Assembly (NCBI GenBank): GCA_964449325.1
Contig: CAYUYJ010000008.1
Coordinates: forward strand, 46,509-110,508
Length of the DNA stretch: 64,000 nt
From: RGIG3002 sp964449325
GTDB taxonomy: Bacteria; Bacillota; Clostridia; Lachnospirales; Lachnospiraceae
Reading direction: 5' to 3'
This document shows, in pieces, positions 17,860 to 26,486 of this stretch (position 1 is its first letter; each line of letters begins with the position of its first letter). Both the position numbers and the translations under genes were made by a program. Below the pieces are notes generated by a model that worked only from the letters and a program-made list of their open reading frames with translations, was not told the origin of the DNA and did no database searches.

Positions 17860-17868
17860 ATTCTTTCC

Positions 17869-19272
17869 TTAATACAAGTCTTCCAATCCTTCAAACATTT
17901 TGCTGTACTCTTCCAGATTTTCATAGCATGTTAAAACAAATGAAGAAAAATCATCTTCGGTAAACTCGAAAATCGGATAGGTCTTTTTCGGCGAAATATT
18001 AATTTCCTCCGAAAGCGGCTCATAACGCATACTCATATCAAAACTTCCGATTTCTTCTCCGTCGACAATGACATCACATTCCTGAATGCTCACTTCAAGT
18101 GTATTCGTGGCATCATCTGCTTTCATCTCACCTGTTCCGTCGATTTTCATATTCGTATCGGCAATATTAACCTCTGCCTCTAAATCCATTTCACTGCTTT
18201 CCGTATCTAACACAATATCATAATCCAAACCAATCAAATCCGTTTCATCGGTTTTTGCTTTCAGTTGTAATTTCAATACGGCATCCTTTTCTTCCATACC
18301 AAAGCTATAGGCATAATCCATTTCAACGTCTTCGCCTTCTACTTCTGTTCCTATTTTGACTTTCATGGCATCAAAAGCATTCTTTTCTCCAAGTAAACGA
18401 ATTGCAACGGAAATTCCCTCATCTATGCCCTCAATCCGAATATCCTCTTCTGTCTGAATCTGCTTAATATTGCATTTGCTATCCATATACACAAGCACTT
18501 CTAAATCGCTGTCAAACAGATAACTCTCTTCCGTAACACCGGTCTCCTCATAATAGGACTTTAACAAAGCATTGATATCATCTTTTTTTATGCTAATAAC
18601 ATAGCCTTTACAATTTACACTCTGTTCTCCGATTTGAATAACAAGGGCATCGTCTGCTTTTTCAATTTTTGCATTCTTTATCAGTTTTCTGACATCATTC
18701 GGTAACTTACTATAGGAGTTTACCAAAGTACGGGGATTATTTTGGAAAATATCAAATGACAATTCTTCTCCGATTTCTGTTCCAAAATAATTTTTAAAAA
18801 TAGAATTATTAAACTGCTCATCAATATTTTGTGAATCAAAACAGATACTTCCGTCATAAAGTGCCGGAATATCAATATAAACATCCGTCTTATCTATCGC
18901 AAACTGCATAGAAAGCAATTCATAATAAGAAAGAGAAATACTGAATTCCTCTTTTATTTTTTCATTTTCGTAATCGCATTGGATTAATCCGTCAAGCCCT
19001 ACAGAAAAATCCTCCAAACCTTCCACATCATACACTTCCGCATCAAAAACTACCTGATACTTATCCGATATTTCCTGCAGGTCCAATTTATCACAGCCTA
19101 ATGCTTTTTTTACGTCACTGCCGCTGTCTGCATATTCATTAATAAGCTTTGTAAATCCACGTGTTATCTTTACAGACGGTGAATTCAAAATCATTGCGGC
19201 ACTGACTCCGATTCCGGCTATCCCTACTGCCAATATACCGCAAATAATACCAATAACTGCTCCCTTTTTCAT
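17869..19272 (-). CDS. membrane-anchored protein of unknown function in ABC operon (467 aa)
   Basis: Not recognised. The N-terminus is an uncleaved membrane helix or signal (AVIGIICGILAVGIAGIGVSAAMI), followed by a large acidic extracytoplasmic region rich in beta-strand-like repeats (EGISVAIRLL, DVEMDYAYSFGMEEKD, SSEMDLEAEVNIADTNM). The acidic composition and repeats of alternating hydrophobic residues suggest an elongated beta-structured domain. It overlaps the ATPase gene by four bases (ATGA) and is followed 9 bases later by the first permease, so it is a likely accessory of the transporter. Confidence 0.6.
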   Translation of the reverse strand: MKKGAVIGIICGILAVGIAGIGVSAAMILNSPSVKITRGFTKLINEYADSGSDVKKALGCDKLDLQEISDKYQVVFDAEVYDVEGLEDFSVGLDGLIQCDYENEKIKEEFSISLSYYELLSMQFAIDKTDVYIDIPALYDGSICFDSQNIDEQFNNSIFKNYFGTEIGEELSFDIFQNNPRTLVNSYSKLPNDVRKLIKNAKIEKADDALVIQIGEQSVNCKGYVISIKKDDINALLKSYYEETGVTEESYLFDSDLEVLVYMDSKCNIKQIQTEEDIRIEGIDEGISVAIRLLGEKNAFDAMKVKIGTEVEGEDVEMDYAYSFGMEEKDAVLKLQLKAKTDETDLIGLDYDIVLDTESSEMDLEAEVNIADTNMKIDGTGEMKADDATNTLEVSIQECDVIVDGEEIGSFDMSMRYEPLSEEINISPKKTYPIFEFTEDDFSSFVLTCYENLEEYSKMFEGLEDLY

Positions 19273-19994
19273 AAATCTCCAACCCTTTCCATTTCATCCC
19301 TTTGTAACTTTATTAATTCCTTAGCACCAATACTCACTATTGTTTCCTTAAGTTTGCCGGCACACAATATATACAGTTTATCACATATTTTTAGTTCTGT
19401 CTCGTCATGCGTGGAAAAAATAACGGTTTTGCCTTGTTTTTTCCGCTTTTGTATATCATTTATAATGTCTTGTTTACATAACATATCCAGTGCCGCTGTT
19501 GGTTCATCCATAATCAGAATATCAGGATTGTCCGCAAGTGCACAGGCTATGCTGACTCTCTTTTTCCAGCCACCCGACAATTTGTTTACAGGAGTTTTTA
19601 ATATTTCTCCGAATCCAAATTCAAACAGAATCCCCTCTGAAAGTTCTTTTTCCAGCTTTTTCTTATCCGGATACCAAAGGCGCAAATTGTCCCACACGGG
19701 CAGTTCTTCCAACAACGGATTTTCCTGTGGAACATATCCTGTTATCTTCTGCAATTCTTTTTCATTTTCTTTTAACAGCAGGTCTTTTCCATGATAGAGC
19801 AGCTTTCCCGCCTCCGCCTTCTGTACACCTGCCAAAATCGCCAAAAGGGTGGACTTTCCCGTGCCGTTTGCTCCTACGATTCCGATACACTGTCCGGCAT
19901 CCGCCGTAAAACAGATATCCTTCAAAACCTGCTTTTTCTTCTGCTTCCAACCATTTCCCTTGTAGGACGCTTTTATTCCCGCTGCCTCTAACAT
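19269..19994 (-). CDS. ABC transporter ATP-binding protein (241 aa)
   Basis: Nucleotide-binding subunit: Walker A GANGTGKST, Q-loop GYVPQENPLL, signature LSGGWKKR, Walker B ILIMDEPTAALD and switch His in FSTHDE. Its length and the CcmA-like organisation match ATPases that pair with ABC-2 permeases. It begins the operon ATPase, membrane protein, permease, permease, ybaK. Weak SD AAAGGGGA lies 11 bases from the ATG. Confidence 0.92.
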   Translation of the reverse strand: MLEAAGIKASYKGNGWKQKKKQVLKDICFTADAGQCIGIVGANGTGKSTLLAILAGVQKAEAGKLLYHGKDLLLKENEKELQKITGYVPQENPLLEELPVWDNLRLWYPDKKKLEKELSEGILFEFGFGEILKTPVNKLSGGWKKRVSIACALADNPDILIMDEPTAALDMLCKQDIINDIQKRKKQGKTVIFSTHDETELKICDKLYILCAGKLKETIVSIGAKELIKLQRDEMERVGDL

Positions 19995-20035
19995 ATACTA
20001 TCCATCCCCTTTTCTTTCGGTGACTCTTTAAAATC

Positions 20036-20095
20036 GAAAACAGCCACCCCGACATCCATCCACAAGGGAAATGTCGAAATGACTGTTTCATTATA
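20036..20095 (-). terminator. hairpin and promoter between etfA and the ABC operon
   Basis: AACAG at 20039-20043 pairs with CTGTT at 20083-20087, and ATGTCG at 20071-20076 pairs with CGACAT at 20050-20055, in one bulged stem followed on the minus strand by TTTTCGATTTT. It could end the butyrate operon. An extended -10 (TGATATAAT, 20090-20098) just upstream can start the ABC operon, in which case the hairpin would sit in its leader. Confidence 0.5.
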
Positions 20096-20130
20096 TCACA
20101 CATACCTATAAGACGGTACACGCAATCCTT

Positions 20131-21174
20131 TTATTTTGCAGCTAATTCTGCTTTCAATTTCTCTGTTAATGCCGGAAGAATTTTGTTCAAATCTCCAACA
20201 ATGCCATAGTCAGCTACATCAAAAATTGGAGCTGTTTCGTCTTTATTGATTGCAATAATCAAATCGGACTCTTCCATACCGGCCAAGTGCTGGATAGCGC
20301 CGGAAATACCGATTGCAAAATATACGTTAGGACGAACGGTTTTACCTGTCTGTCCAACCTGCAAGTCTTTGGATTTCCATCCTGCATCTACAACGGCACG
20401 GGAACAGCTTACGGTAGCACCCAATACTTCTGCAAGATCATCTAACAGTTTGAAGTTTTCAGCGCTTCCTACTCCACGACCACCGGAAACTAAGATTTTA
20501 GCATCCATAATATCTACCGTATCAACTACAGATTTCACTACTTCCAGAATTTCAACATATTTGTTGTCCGGTGTGAAGCCCGGGTTGAACTCTTCGATAA
20601 CAGCCTTTGCACCCTCTACCTTCGGTAATTTCTGCATAACACCCGGACGAACGGTTGCCATCTGCGGACGGAAGTTCGGGCATGCGATGGTTGCGATGGT
20701 GTTTCCACCGAATGCAGGACGAGTCATCAGTAACTGATTGTGTAACTGCTCTTTTCCCGGAATCGGATTAATCGGGAAATCACCGATTTCAAGCTGTGTA
20801 CAGTCTGCTGTAAGACCTGTATGTACTCTCGCAGATACACGAGGACCAAGATCTCTACCGATTGCTGTAGCACCTACTAACATAATTTCCGGTTTGTATT
20901 TTTCAATTACAGATGCAAGAGCATGTGCATAGGGCTCTGTTCTGTATTCTTTTAATTCAGGATCGTCTACAACGATAACCTTATCAGCACCATAAGCTGC
21001 CAATTCATCTGCTAAAGCTTTTACATTTGAACCAACTAATACTGCTGTTACTTCTGTTCCTAAGTCTTTTGCAAGGTCTTTTCCTTTTCCGATTAATTCA
21101 AAAGCGATTCCGCTAATTTCATTATCAACCTGCTGAGCAAAGACAAATACTCCTTTATATTCTGCTGTGTTCAT
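20131..21174 (-). CDS. etfA: electron transfer flavoprotein alpha subunit (347 aa)
   Basis: With EtfB and butyryl-CoA dehydrogenase it forms the flavin-based electron-bifurcating complex that couples crotonyl-CoA reduction to ferredoxin reduction by NADH. The C-terminal FAD domain shows the family signature VSGGRGVGSAENF, SRAVVDAGW, GQTGKTVRPNVYFAIGISGAIQHLAGM and AINKDETAPIFDVADYGIVGD. The N-terminal domain begins VFVFAQQVDNEISGIAFELIGKG. It is the last gene of the butyrate operon. Confidence 0.95.
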   Translation of the reverse strand: MNTAEYKGVFVFAQQVDNEISGIAFELIGKGKDLAKDLGTEVTAVLVGSNVKALADELAAYGADKVIVVDDPELKEYRTEPYAHALASVIEKYKPEIMLVGATAIGRDLGPRVSARVHTGLTADCTQLEIGDFPINPIPGKEQLHNQLLMTRPAFGGNTIATIACPNFRPQMATVRPGVMQKLPKVEGAKAVIEEFNPGFTPDNKYVEILEVVKSVVDTVDIMDAKILVSGGRGVGSAENFKLLDDLAEVLGATVSCSRAVVDAGWKSKDLQVGQTGKTVRPNVYFAIGISGAIQHLAGMEESDLIIAINKDETAPIFDVADYGIVGDLNKILPALTEKLKAELAAK

Positions 21175-21225
21175 TTTTAACCTCCATTATATTCATTAGA
21201 GAACTGTAAGAATTCTAAAAAATAA

Positions 21226-22008
21226 TTAGATTACATGTTTTACTTTTAATTTGTCAATGATGTAATCAACTGCTTCGGATGCTCCTAATGTAACCTTTTC
21301 TCCGGCACCTTTACGAACCTTATCGGAAGCTTTTGCAATCTGTGTCGGTGAACCTTTTAAACCAAGGTTTGCATCATCTACATCCTTTAAGTCTGCTCTT
21401 CCCCAAACGGTAATGTCTGCTTTGCAAGCATCGAAAATTCCGCCCGGAGTCATATAACGAGGCTCGTTTAATTCAGCAAGAGCTGTAACTAAGCAAGGCA
21501 TTTTTGCTTTTAATACATGATATCTGTCATCATACTGACGTTCTACGATAACGCTGTCACCTTCTACTTTGATATTCTGTGCATAGCTGATTACCGGAAT
21601 TCCAAGATGTTCGGAAATCTGCGGTCCAACCTGTGCGGTATCACCGTCGATAGCCTGACGTCCTGTAATAATTAAATCATAATCAAGGTTTCTGATAGCA
21701 CCTGCAAGTGTGGTAGAGGTTGCCCATGTATCAGCACCGCCAAGTACACGGTCTGTTACAAGGATTGCTTTATCTGCGCCCATTGCAAGAGCTTCACGAA
21801 GAACATCTTCTGCCTTCGGAAGACCCATGGTGATAACAGTTACTTCTGCTCCCATTTCGTCTTTTAATCTAAGTGCTGCTTCCAGACCTGCTTTATCATC
21901 CGGGTTCATGATAGTAAGCATTGCACCTCTGTCAAGTGTACCATCGGGATTGAATTTAACGCCGCCCTTTGTATCAGGTACCTGTTTAATACAAACAACA
22001 ATTTTCAT
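21226..22008 (-). CDS. etfB: electron transfer flavoprotein beta subunit (260 aa)
   Basis: Partner of EtfA; contributes a nucleotide/flavin site for bifurcation. It starts MKIVVCIKQVPDTKGGVKF and includes ALAMGADKAILVTDRVLGGADTWATS, the EtfB signature, and TGRQAIDGDTAQVGPQISEHLGIP. Family length. It lies 51 bases before etfA and 160 bases after bcd; that longer gap holds a gene relic and a hairpin. Confidence 0.95.
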   Translation of the reverse strand: MKIVVCIKQVPDTKGGVKFNPDGTLDRGAMLTIMNPDDKAGLEAALRLKDEMGAEVTVITMGLPKAEDVLREALAMGADKAILVTDRVLGGADTWATSTTLAGAIRNLDYDLIITGRQAIDGDTAQVGPQISEHLGIPVISYAQNIKVEGDSVIVERQYDDRYHVLKAKMPCLVTALAELNEPRYMTPGGIFDACKADITVWGRADLKDVDDANLGLKGSPTQIAKASDKVRKGAGEKVTLGASEAVDYIIDKLKVKHVI

Positions 22009-22096
22009 TGTATTTTCTCCTTATTCTTATTTTGTTTATTTTGATAATTACTATACGATAGCAACTATAAGACATACCCTCACAGTCATTACCGTC

Positions 22097-22138
22097 TTAC
22101 TTAAGTAATGCTCCGGAAATTACCATACGCTGAACTTC
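22097..22138 (-). pseudogene. relic of a second acyl-CoA dehydrogenase 3' end
   Basis: Fourteen in-frame codons read EVQRMVISGALLK-stop, differing in one residue from the bcd C-terminus EVQRMVISGNLLK. Codon-level differences from bcd show it is diverged, not a fresh copy. Homology stops abruptly upstream at a 9-bp inverted repeat (GAACTTCGC/GCGAAGTTC, 22132-22151). It looks like the tail left when a tandem bcd paralogue was deleted. Confidence 0.7.
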
Positions 22139-22168
22139 GCGAGCGAAGTTCTTTCGAGAATACGCATA

Positions 22169-23335
22169 TTATTTAAGTAAGTTACCAGAAATAACCATAC
22201 GCTGTACTTCGCTTGTTCCCTCGTAAATCTCGGTAATCTTAGCATCTCTCATCATACGTTCTACTTCGTACTCTCTTGTGTAACCGTAACCACCGTGCAA
22301 CTGAACAGCCTTTGTTGTTACATCCATAGCCATTTCTGCTGCGAACAACTTAGCCTGTGCAGCTTCTACGCTGTAAGAGGTCTTGTGGTCTTTGGTATAC
22401 TGATCTTTTGTACATGCTGCTTTGTAAACCAGCATCTGTGCAGCCTGAGCATTTGTAGCCATATTTGCAAGCTGGAACTGTGTATTCTGGAACTGTCCGA
22501 TAGCACGTCCGAACTGTTTTCTTTCTTTTACATATTCGATAGTTCTTTCAAGAGCACCTTCGCCGATACCAAGTGCCTGGGCAGCGATACCGATACGTCC
22601 ACCGTCAAGAGTATGCATAGCGATACCAAAACCTTTACCCTGTGCACCTAACATATTCTCTTTCGGAATTCTGCAATCCGTAAAGATTAATTCATATGTA
22701 GATGAACCACGGATACCCATTTTCTTTTCCTTTGTACCGAAGGAGAAGCCGGGTGTTCCTTTTTCTACAATGAAAGCAGAGATTTCTTTTGTCATTCTGC
22801 CGCGTTTTTCTACCATACCTGTAATAGCAAAGATTACATATACATCAGCTTCTTTACCGTTTGTGATGAAGATTTTGGAACCGTTAAGTACCCATTCGTC
22901 ACCTTCCAGTACAGCCTTTGTCTGCTGTCCCTGTGCATCTGTACCTGCACCCGGCTCGGTTAAACCGAAAGCACCAAGCTTTTTGCCGCTTGCAAGATCC
23001 GGTAAATATTTCTGTTTCTGCTCTTCTGTACCGAATGTTAAAATCGGGTCACAGCAAAGAGAAGTATGCGCGGATACGATAACGGCTGTTGTACCGCAAA
23101 CCTTTGCCAATTCTTCTACACACATAGCATAGGTTAAAATATCGCAGCCCTGTCCGCCATATTCCTTCGGAACAGGAATTCCTAAGAAACCGGCCTTTGC
23201 CATTTTTTCTACTGTTGCTCTCGGGAATTCTTCTGTTTCATCCACTTCAATTGCAAGAGGTTTTACCTCTTTTTCAGCGAATTCTTTAAAAAGAGCTCTC
23301 GCCATTTCATGTTCTTTGCTCAAAGTAAAATCCAT
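22169..23335 (-). CDS. bcd: butyryl-CoA dehydrogenase (388 aa)
   Basis: FAD enzyme that reduces crotonyl-CoA to butyryl-CoA with EtfAB. It has the acyl-CoA dehydrogenase motifs FGLTEPGAGTDAQGQQT and LHGGYGYTREYEVERMMRDAKITEIYEGTSE, in which the Glu of IYEGTSE is the catalytic base of short-chain enzymes. Length 388 is standard. It lies between hbd and etfB. Confidence 0.95.
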   Translation of the reverse strand: MDFTLSKEHEMARALFKEFAEKEVKPLAIEVDETEEFPRATVEKMAKAGFLGIPVPKEYGGQGCDILTYAMCVEELAKVCGTTAVIVSAHTSLCCDPILTFGTEEQKQKYLPDLASGKKLGAFGLTEPGAGTDAQGQQTKAVLEGDEWVLNGSKIFITNGKEADVYVIFAITGMVEKRGRMTKEISAFIVEKGTPGFSFGTKEKKMGIRGSSTYELIFTDCRIPKENMLGAQGKGFGIAMHTLDGGRIGIAAQALGIGEGALERTIEYVKERKQFGRAIGQFQNTQFQLANMATNAQAAQMLVYKAACTKDQYTKDHKTSYSVEAAQAKLFAAEMAMDVTTKAVQLHGGYGYTREYEVERMMRDAKITEIYEGTSEVQRMVISGNLLK

Positions 23336-23381
23336 GATTCTATTTCCTCCATGTTAGATAAATTGATATATTTTGTTTTCT

Positions 23382-24221
23382 TTATTTGCTGTAGTCGTAG
23401 AAACCTTTTCCGGTCTTCTGTCCAAGCTGTCCGCCACGAACCATTTTTCTAAGAAGCGGATGAGGACGATATTTGGAATCACCTGTTTCTGCCTGAAGAA
23501 CTTCCATGATAGCAAGTACAATATCAAGACCTACCAAATCACCGAGTGCTAAAGGTCCCATCGGATGGTTTGCACCAAGCTTCATAGCAGTATCAATATC
23601 TTCCACGCTTGCTACACCATCAGCATAAATGCCGATTGCTTCATTAATCATCGGAATTAAGATTCTGTTTACAACGAAACCTGCTGCTTCCTGTACCTGT
23701 ACCGGAGTTTTGCCGATTTCGATAGAAATGGTTTTGATTTTTTCTACTAATTCATCCGGAGTATTTAAACCTGCGATTACTTCTACAAGCTTCATAACAG
23801 GAGCCGGATTGAAGAAGTGCATACCGATAACCGGTCTGTCAAGTCCTGCACCGATTTCCGTAATGGAAAGGGAAGAGGTATTGGTTGCGAAAATACAATC
23901 CTTTTTGCAAATGTCCTGTAACTCTTTGAAAGTCTGTTTTTTGATGTCCATAACTTCCAGAGCTGCTTCTACAACAAGGTCACAGTCTGTACAGATTGTT
24001 TTTACACCTGTTGTAATTTTATTTAAAATAGCATCAGCTGCTGCCTGCTCCATTTTACCTTTTTCTACTCTTTTTGCTAATCCTTTTGCAATTTTGTTCT
24101 TTCCGTTTGCTGCAAATTTTTCATTAATGTCGCAAAGGAATACTTCATAACCTTCTGTCTGTGCAAATGCCTGTGCAATACCGGAACCCATTGTTCCTGC
24201 ACCGATAATACCAACTTTCAT
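23382..24221 (-). CDS. hbd: 3-hydroxybutyryl-CoA dehydrogenase (279 aa)
   Basis: Reduces acetoacetyl-CoA to 3-hydroxybutyryl-CoA. N-terminal Rossmann fold GIIGAGTMGSGIAQAFA, then NTSSLSITEIGAGLDRP, HFFNPAPVMKLVEVI with the catalytic His (GMHFFNPAP), and the C-terminal domain GFVVNRILIPMINEAI ... KLGANHPMGPLALGDLVGLD. Standard length. Third gene of the operon. Confidence 0.96.
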   Translation of the reverse strand: MKVGIIGAGTMGSGIAQAFAQTEGYEVFLCDINEKFAANGKNKIAKGLAKRVEKGKMEQAAADAILNKITTGVKTICTDCDLVVEAALEVMDIKKQTFKELQDICKKDCIFATNTSSLSITEIGAGLDRPVIGMHFFNPAPVMKLVEVIAGLNTPDELVEKIKTISIEIGKTPVQVQEAAGFVVNRILIPMINEAIGIYADGVASVEDIDTAMKLGANHPMGPLALGDLVGLDIVLAIMEVLQAETGDSKYRPHPLLRKMVRGGQLGQKTGKGFYDYSK

Positions 24222-24302
24222 TGTTTCTCCTTCCTGCGCTTTAGCGCATACCGCCCGTCTTTTACGGCTACGGTTGTTTCAGATTTTATTTACTGTTAGA
24301 TT

Positions 24303-25079
24303 TTATTTATTTAAGAATGCTTCTACTTTTCTCTTTTCAAGGAAAGCAGCCATTCCTTCTTTCTGGTCATAGGATTCAAAGCAGTCACCGAATAATTTTT
24401 CTTCGATTACAATTGCCTTATCCATATCTACGTCTAATCCTTCATTGATTGCTTTCTTGCAGTTACGAACAGCGATAGGAGCATTCTTTGCGATTCCTGC
24501 TGCCATTTTCTCTGCTGCCGGCATCAACTCTTCTAACGGATATACAGCATTTACAAGACCGATTCTGTATGCTTCGTCTGCTTTGATATTTCTTGCGGTG
24601 TAAATCATCTGTTTTGCCATGCCTGCACCGACAAGACGAGCCAGTCTCTGCGTTCCGCCAAAGCCCGGTGTAATTCCAAGACCAACCTCAGGCTGTCCGA
24701 AAACTGCGTTCTCGGAGCAGATTCTGATATCACAGCTCATGGAAATTTCACAGCCGCCGCCTAAAGCAAAGCCGTTTACCGCTGCAATAACCGGAATCGG
24801 GAAGGTTTCCAGTTTACGGAATACGTCATTTCCTTTTTTACCGAAGGCTTCACCTTCTGCTTTTGTCAGAGAGCTCATTTCTCCGATATCCGCACCTGCC
24901 ACGAAAGATTTCTCACCTGCACCTGTTAAAATCAGACATCTGACTTCCTCTAAGTTTACGGCATCCAGTGTTTTGTCAAGTTCATCAAGAACGGTTGAAT
25001 TTAAAGCATTTAATGCTTTTTCACGGCTGATGGTGATGATACCAACGGCACCCTTTTGTTCGTATAAAACAAATTCCAT
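24303..25079 (-). CDS. crt: 3-hydroxybutyryl-CoA dehydratase / crotonase (258 aa)
   Basis: Dehydrates 3-hydroxybutyryl-CoA to crotonyl-CoA. Crotonase fold with the oxyanion-hole segment EKSFVAGADIGEM, the signature IAAVNGFALGGGCEISMSCDIRI and catalytic Glu region FGQPEVGLGITPGFGGTQRL. Standard length. It follows thl after a 72-base gap with a hairpin. Confidence 0.95.
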   Translation of the reverse strand: MEFVLYEQKGAVGIITISREKALNALNSTVLDELDKTLDAVNLEEVRCLILTGAGEKSFVAGADIGEMSSLTKAEGEAFGKKGNDVFRKLETFPIPVIAAVNGFALGGGCEISMSCDIRICSENAVFGQPEVGLGITPGFGGTQRLARLVGAGMAKQMIYTARNIKADEAYRIGLVNAVYPLEELMPAAEKMAAGIAKNAPIAVRNCKKAINEGLDVDMDKAIVIEEKLFGDCFESYDQKEGMAAFLEKRKVEAFLNK

Positions 25080-25119
25080 AGTTTGTTTCCTCTTTCTTTT
25101 TATTCATTTTCTTGAAGAA

Positions 25120-25143
25120 AGTGCCGTCATGTAAGGCGGCACT
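25120..25143 (-). other. hairpin between thl and crt
   Basis: AGTGCCG pairs with CGGCACT over a 10-base loop, followed on the minus strand by TTTCTTC. The weak T-run suggests partial termination or mRNA stabilisation that sets thl above crt expression. Confidence 0.5.
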
Positions 25144-25151
25144 CTATGATA

Positions 25152-26336
25152 TTATTCGTATTTCTTTACGATTGTGGAGCAGCCCATGCCGCCACCGATA
25201 CAAAGTGTTGCAAGACCGGTCTTAGCATCTTTTGCTTCCATTTCATGAAGCAGTGTAACTAAGATACGGCATCCTGAAGCACCTACCGGATGTCCTAATG
25301 CAATAGCACCGCCGTTCGGGTTAAGCTGTTTGTCAACATCAATTCCCAAATCTCTTCCTACTGCGATAGACTGTGCAGCGAAAGCTTCGTTTGCTTCGAT
25401 GATATCGAAGTCTTCAATCTTCATTCCGGTCTTAGCCATAACCTTCTTTGTAGAAGCAACCGGACCGATACCCATAACCTCAGGTCTTACACCTGCAAGA
25501 GCACCTGCAACCCATTCAGCCATCGGCTTAACACCTAATTCTTTTGCTTTTTCTTCACTCATAACAACGATTGCAGCAGCACCGTCATTGATACCGGATG
25601 CGTTACCTGCTGTAACGTATTTATCTTTATTAATCGGACGAAGCTTTGCAAGTCCTTCGATTGTAGAGCCCGGACGAGGACCTTCGTCAACCTTAAATTC
25701 TATGGTTTCTTTTTTCTTCTTAACCATTACCGGAACGATTTCTTTGTCAAATGCACCGGATTTCTGAGCTGCTTCTGCCTTCTGCTGGCTCTTTAATGCA
25801 AACTCGTCTAATTCTTCACGGGTAATATTCCATTCGTCACAGATATTGTCTGCTGTCTGAATCATGTGGTAGTTGTTGAACGCATCCCACAATGCGTCAT
25901 TTACCATGGTATCTACCAAAGTACCATTGTTCATTCTATATCCGAAACGTGCATTAGGAAGTGCATACGGTGCCATAGACATGTTTTCCATACCGCCTGC
26001 AACAACGATATCTGCTTCGCCTGCCATTATCATCTGCGCTGCCATGTTTACACAGTTCAGACCGGAACCGCATACTACATTAATGGTAACAGCCGGTACT
26101 TCAATCGGAAGTCCTGCTTTGATGGAAGCCTGACGAGCTACGTTCTGTCCAAGACCTGCCTGAATAACGCATCCCATGTATACCTGATCCACTGCTTCCG
26201 GAGCAACACCTGCTCTGTTCAATGCTTCTTTAATTACGATAGAACCAAGTTCTGCTGCAGGAGTTGTAGAAAGACTTCCTCCCATTGTTCCGATTGCGGT
26301 ACGGCATGCACCGGCTAATACAACTTTCTTTGCCAT
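25152..26336 (-). CDS. thl: acetyl-CoA acetyltransferase / thiolase (394 aa)
   Basis: Condenses two acetyl-CoA to acetoacetyl-CoA, the entry step of butyrate formation. It has the active-site Cys in NVVCGSGLN, the conserved NASGINDGAAA, the His in GHPVGASG and the second Cys in LCIGGGMG. The frame is open to 26360, but ATG 26336 (MAKKVVLAGACRTAIG) has GGAGG eight bases before it and gives the normal N-terminus. It is the first gene of the operon. Confidence 0.95.
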   Translation of the reverse strand: MAKKVVLAGACRTAIGTMGGSLSTTPAAELGSIVIKEALNRAGVAPEAVDQVYMGCVIQAGLGQNVARQASIKAGLPIEVPAVTINVVCGSGLNCVNMAAQMIMAGEADIVVAGGMENMSMAPYALPNARFGYRMNNGTLVDTMVNDALWDAFNNYHMIQTADNICDEWNITREELDEFALKSQQKAEAAQKSGAFDKEIVPVMVKKKKETIEFKVDEGPRPGSTIEGLAKLRPINKDKYVTAGNASGINDGAAAIVVMSEEKAKELGVKPMAEWVAGALAGVRPEVMGIGPVASTKKVMAKTGMKIEDFDIIEANEAFAAQSIAVGRDLGIDVDKQLNPNGGAIALGHPVGASGCRILVTLLHEMEAKDAKTGLATLCIGGGMGCSTIVKKYE

Positions 26337-26412
26337 TTTTCTTTTCCTCCATAATCTCAAAACGCCTATATTAAAAGGCTTTGCAATGATTGTTATTTTT
26401 TTGTCATTGCGA

Positions 26413-26449
26413 TTGTTTATATTTTAACATAGGGCATTTCGTTTTGCAA
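26413..26449 (-). promoter_or_regulatory. butyrate operon promoter with Rex-like operator
   Basis: Minus strand TTGCAA (26444-26449), 17 bases, TAAAAT (26421-26426). TTGTTTATATTTTAACAT at 26413-26430 matches 12 of 14 fixed positions of the clostridial Rex consensus and covers the -10. A second inverted repeat (GCAATGA/TCATTGC, 26383-26410) lies just downstream of the start point and could be another operator. Confidence 0.7.
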
Positions 26450-26486
26450 TGTGTAATTATAATTATTTACAAAATTCTCATATATT

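Noticed and set aside
19762..20121. 119-codon minus-strand frame upstream of the ABC ATPase
   Set aside because: Overlaps the ATPase in another frame and includes the terminator hairpin.
24222..24302. Riboswitch between hbd and crt
   Set aside because: Only a short ATGCGC/GCGCAT hairpin; no aptamer pattern.
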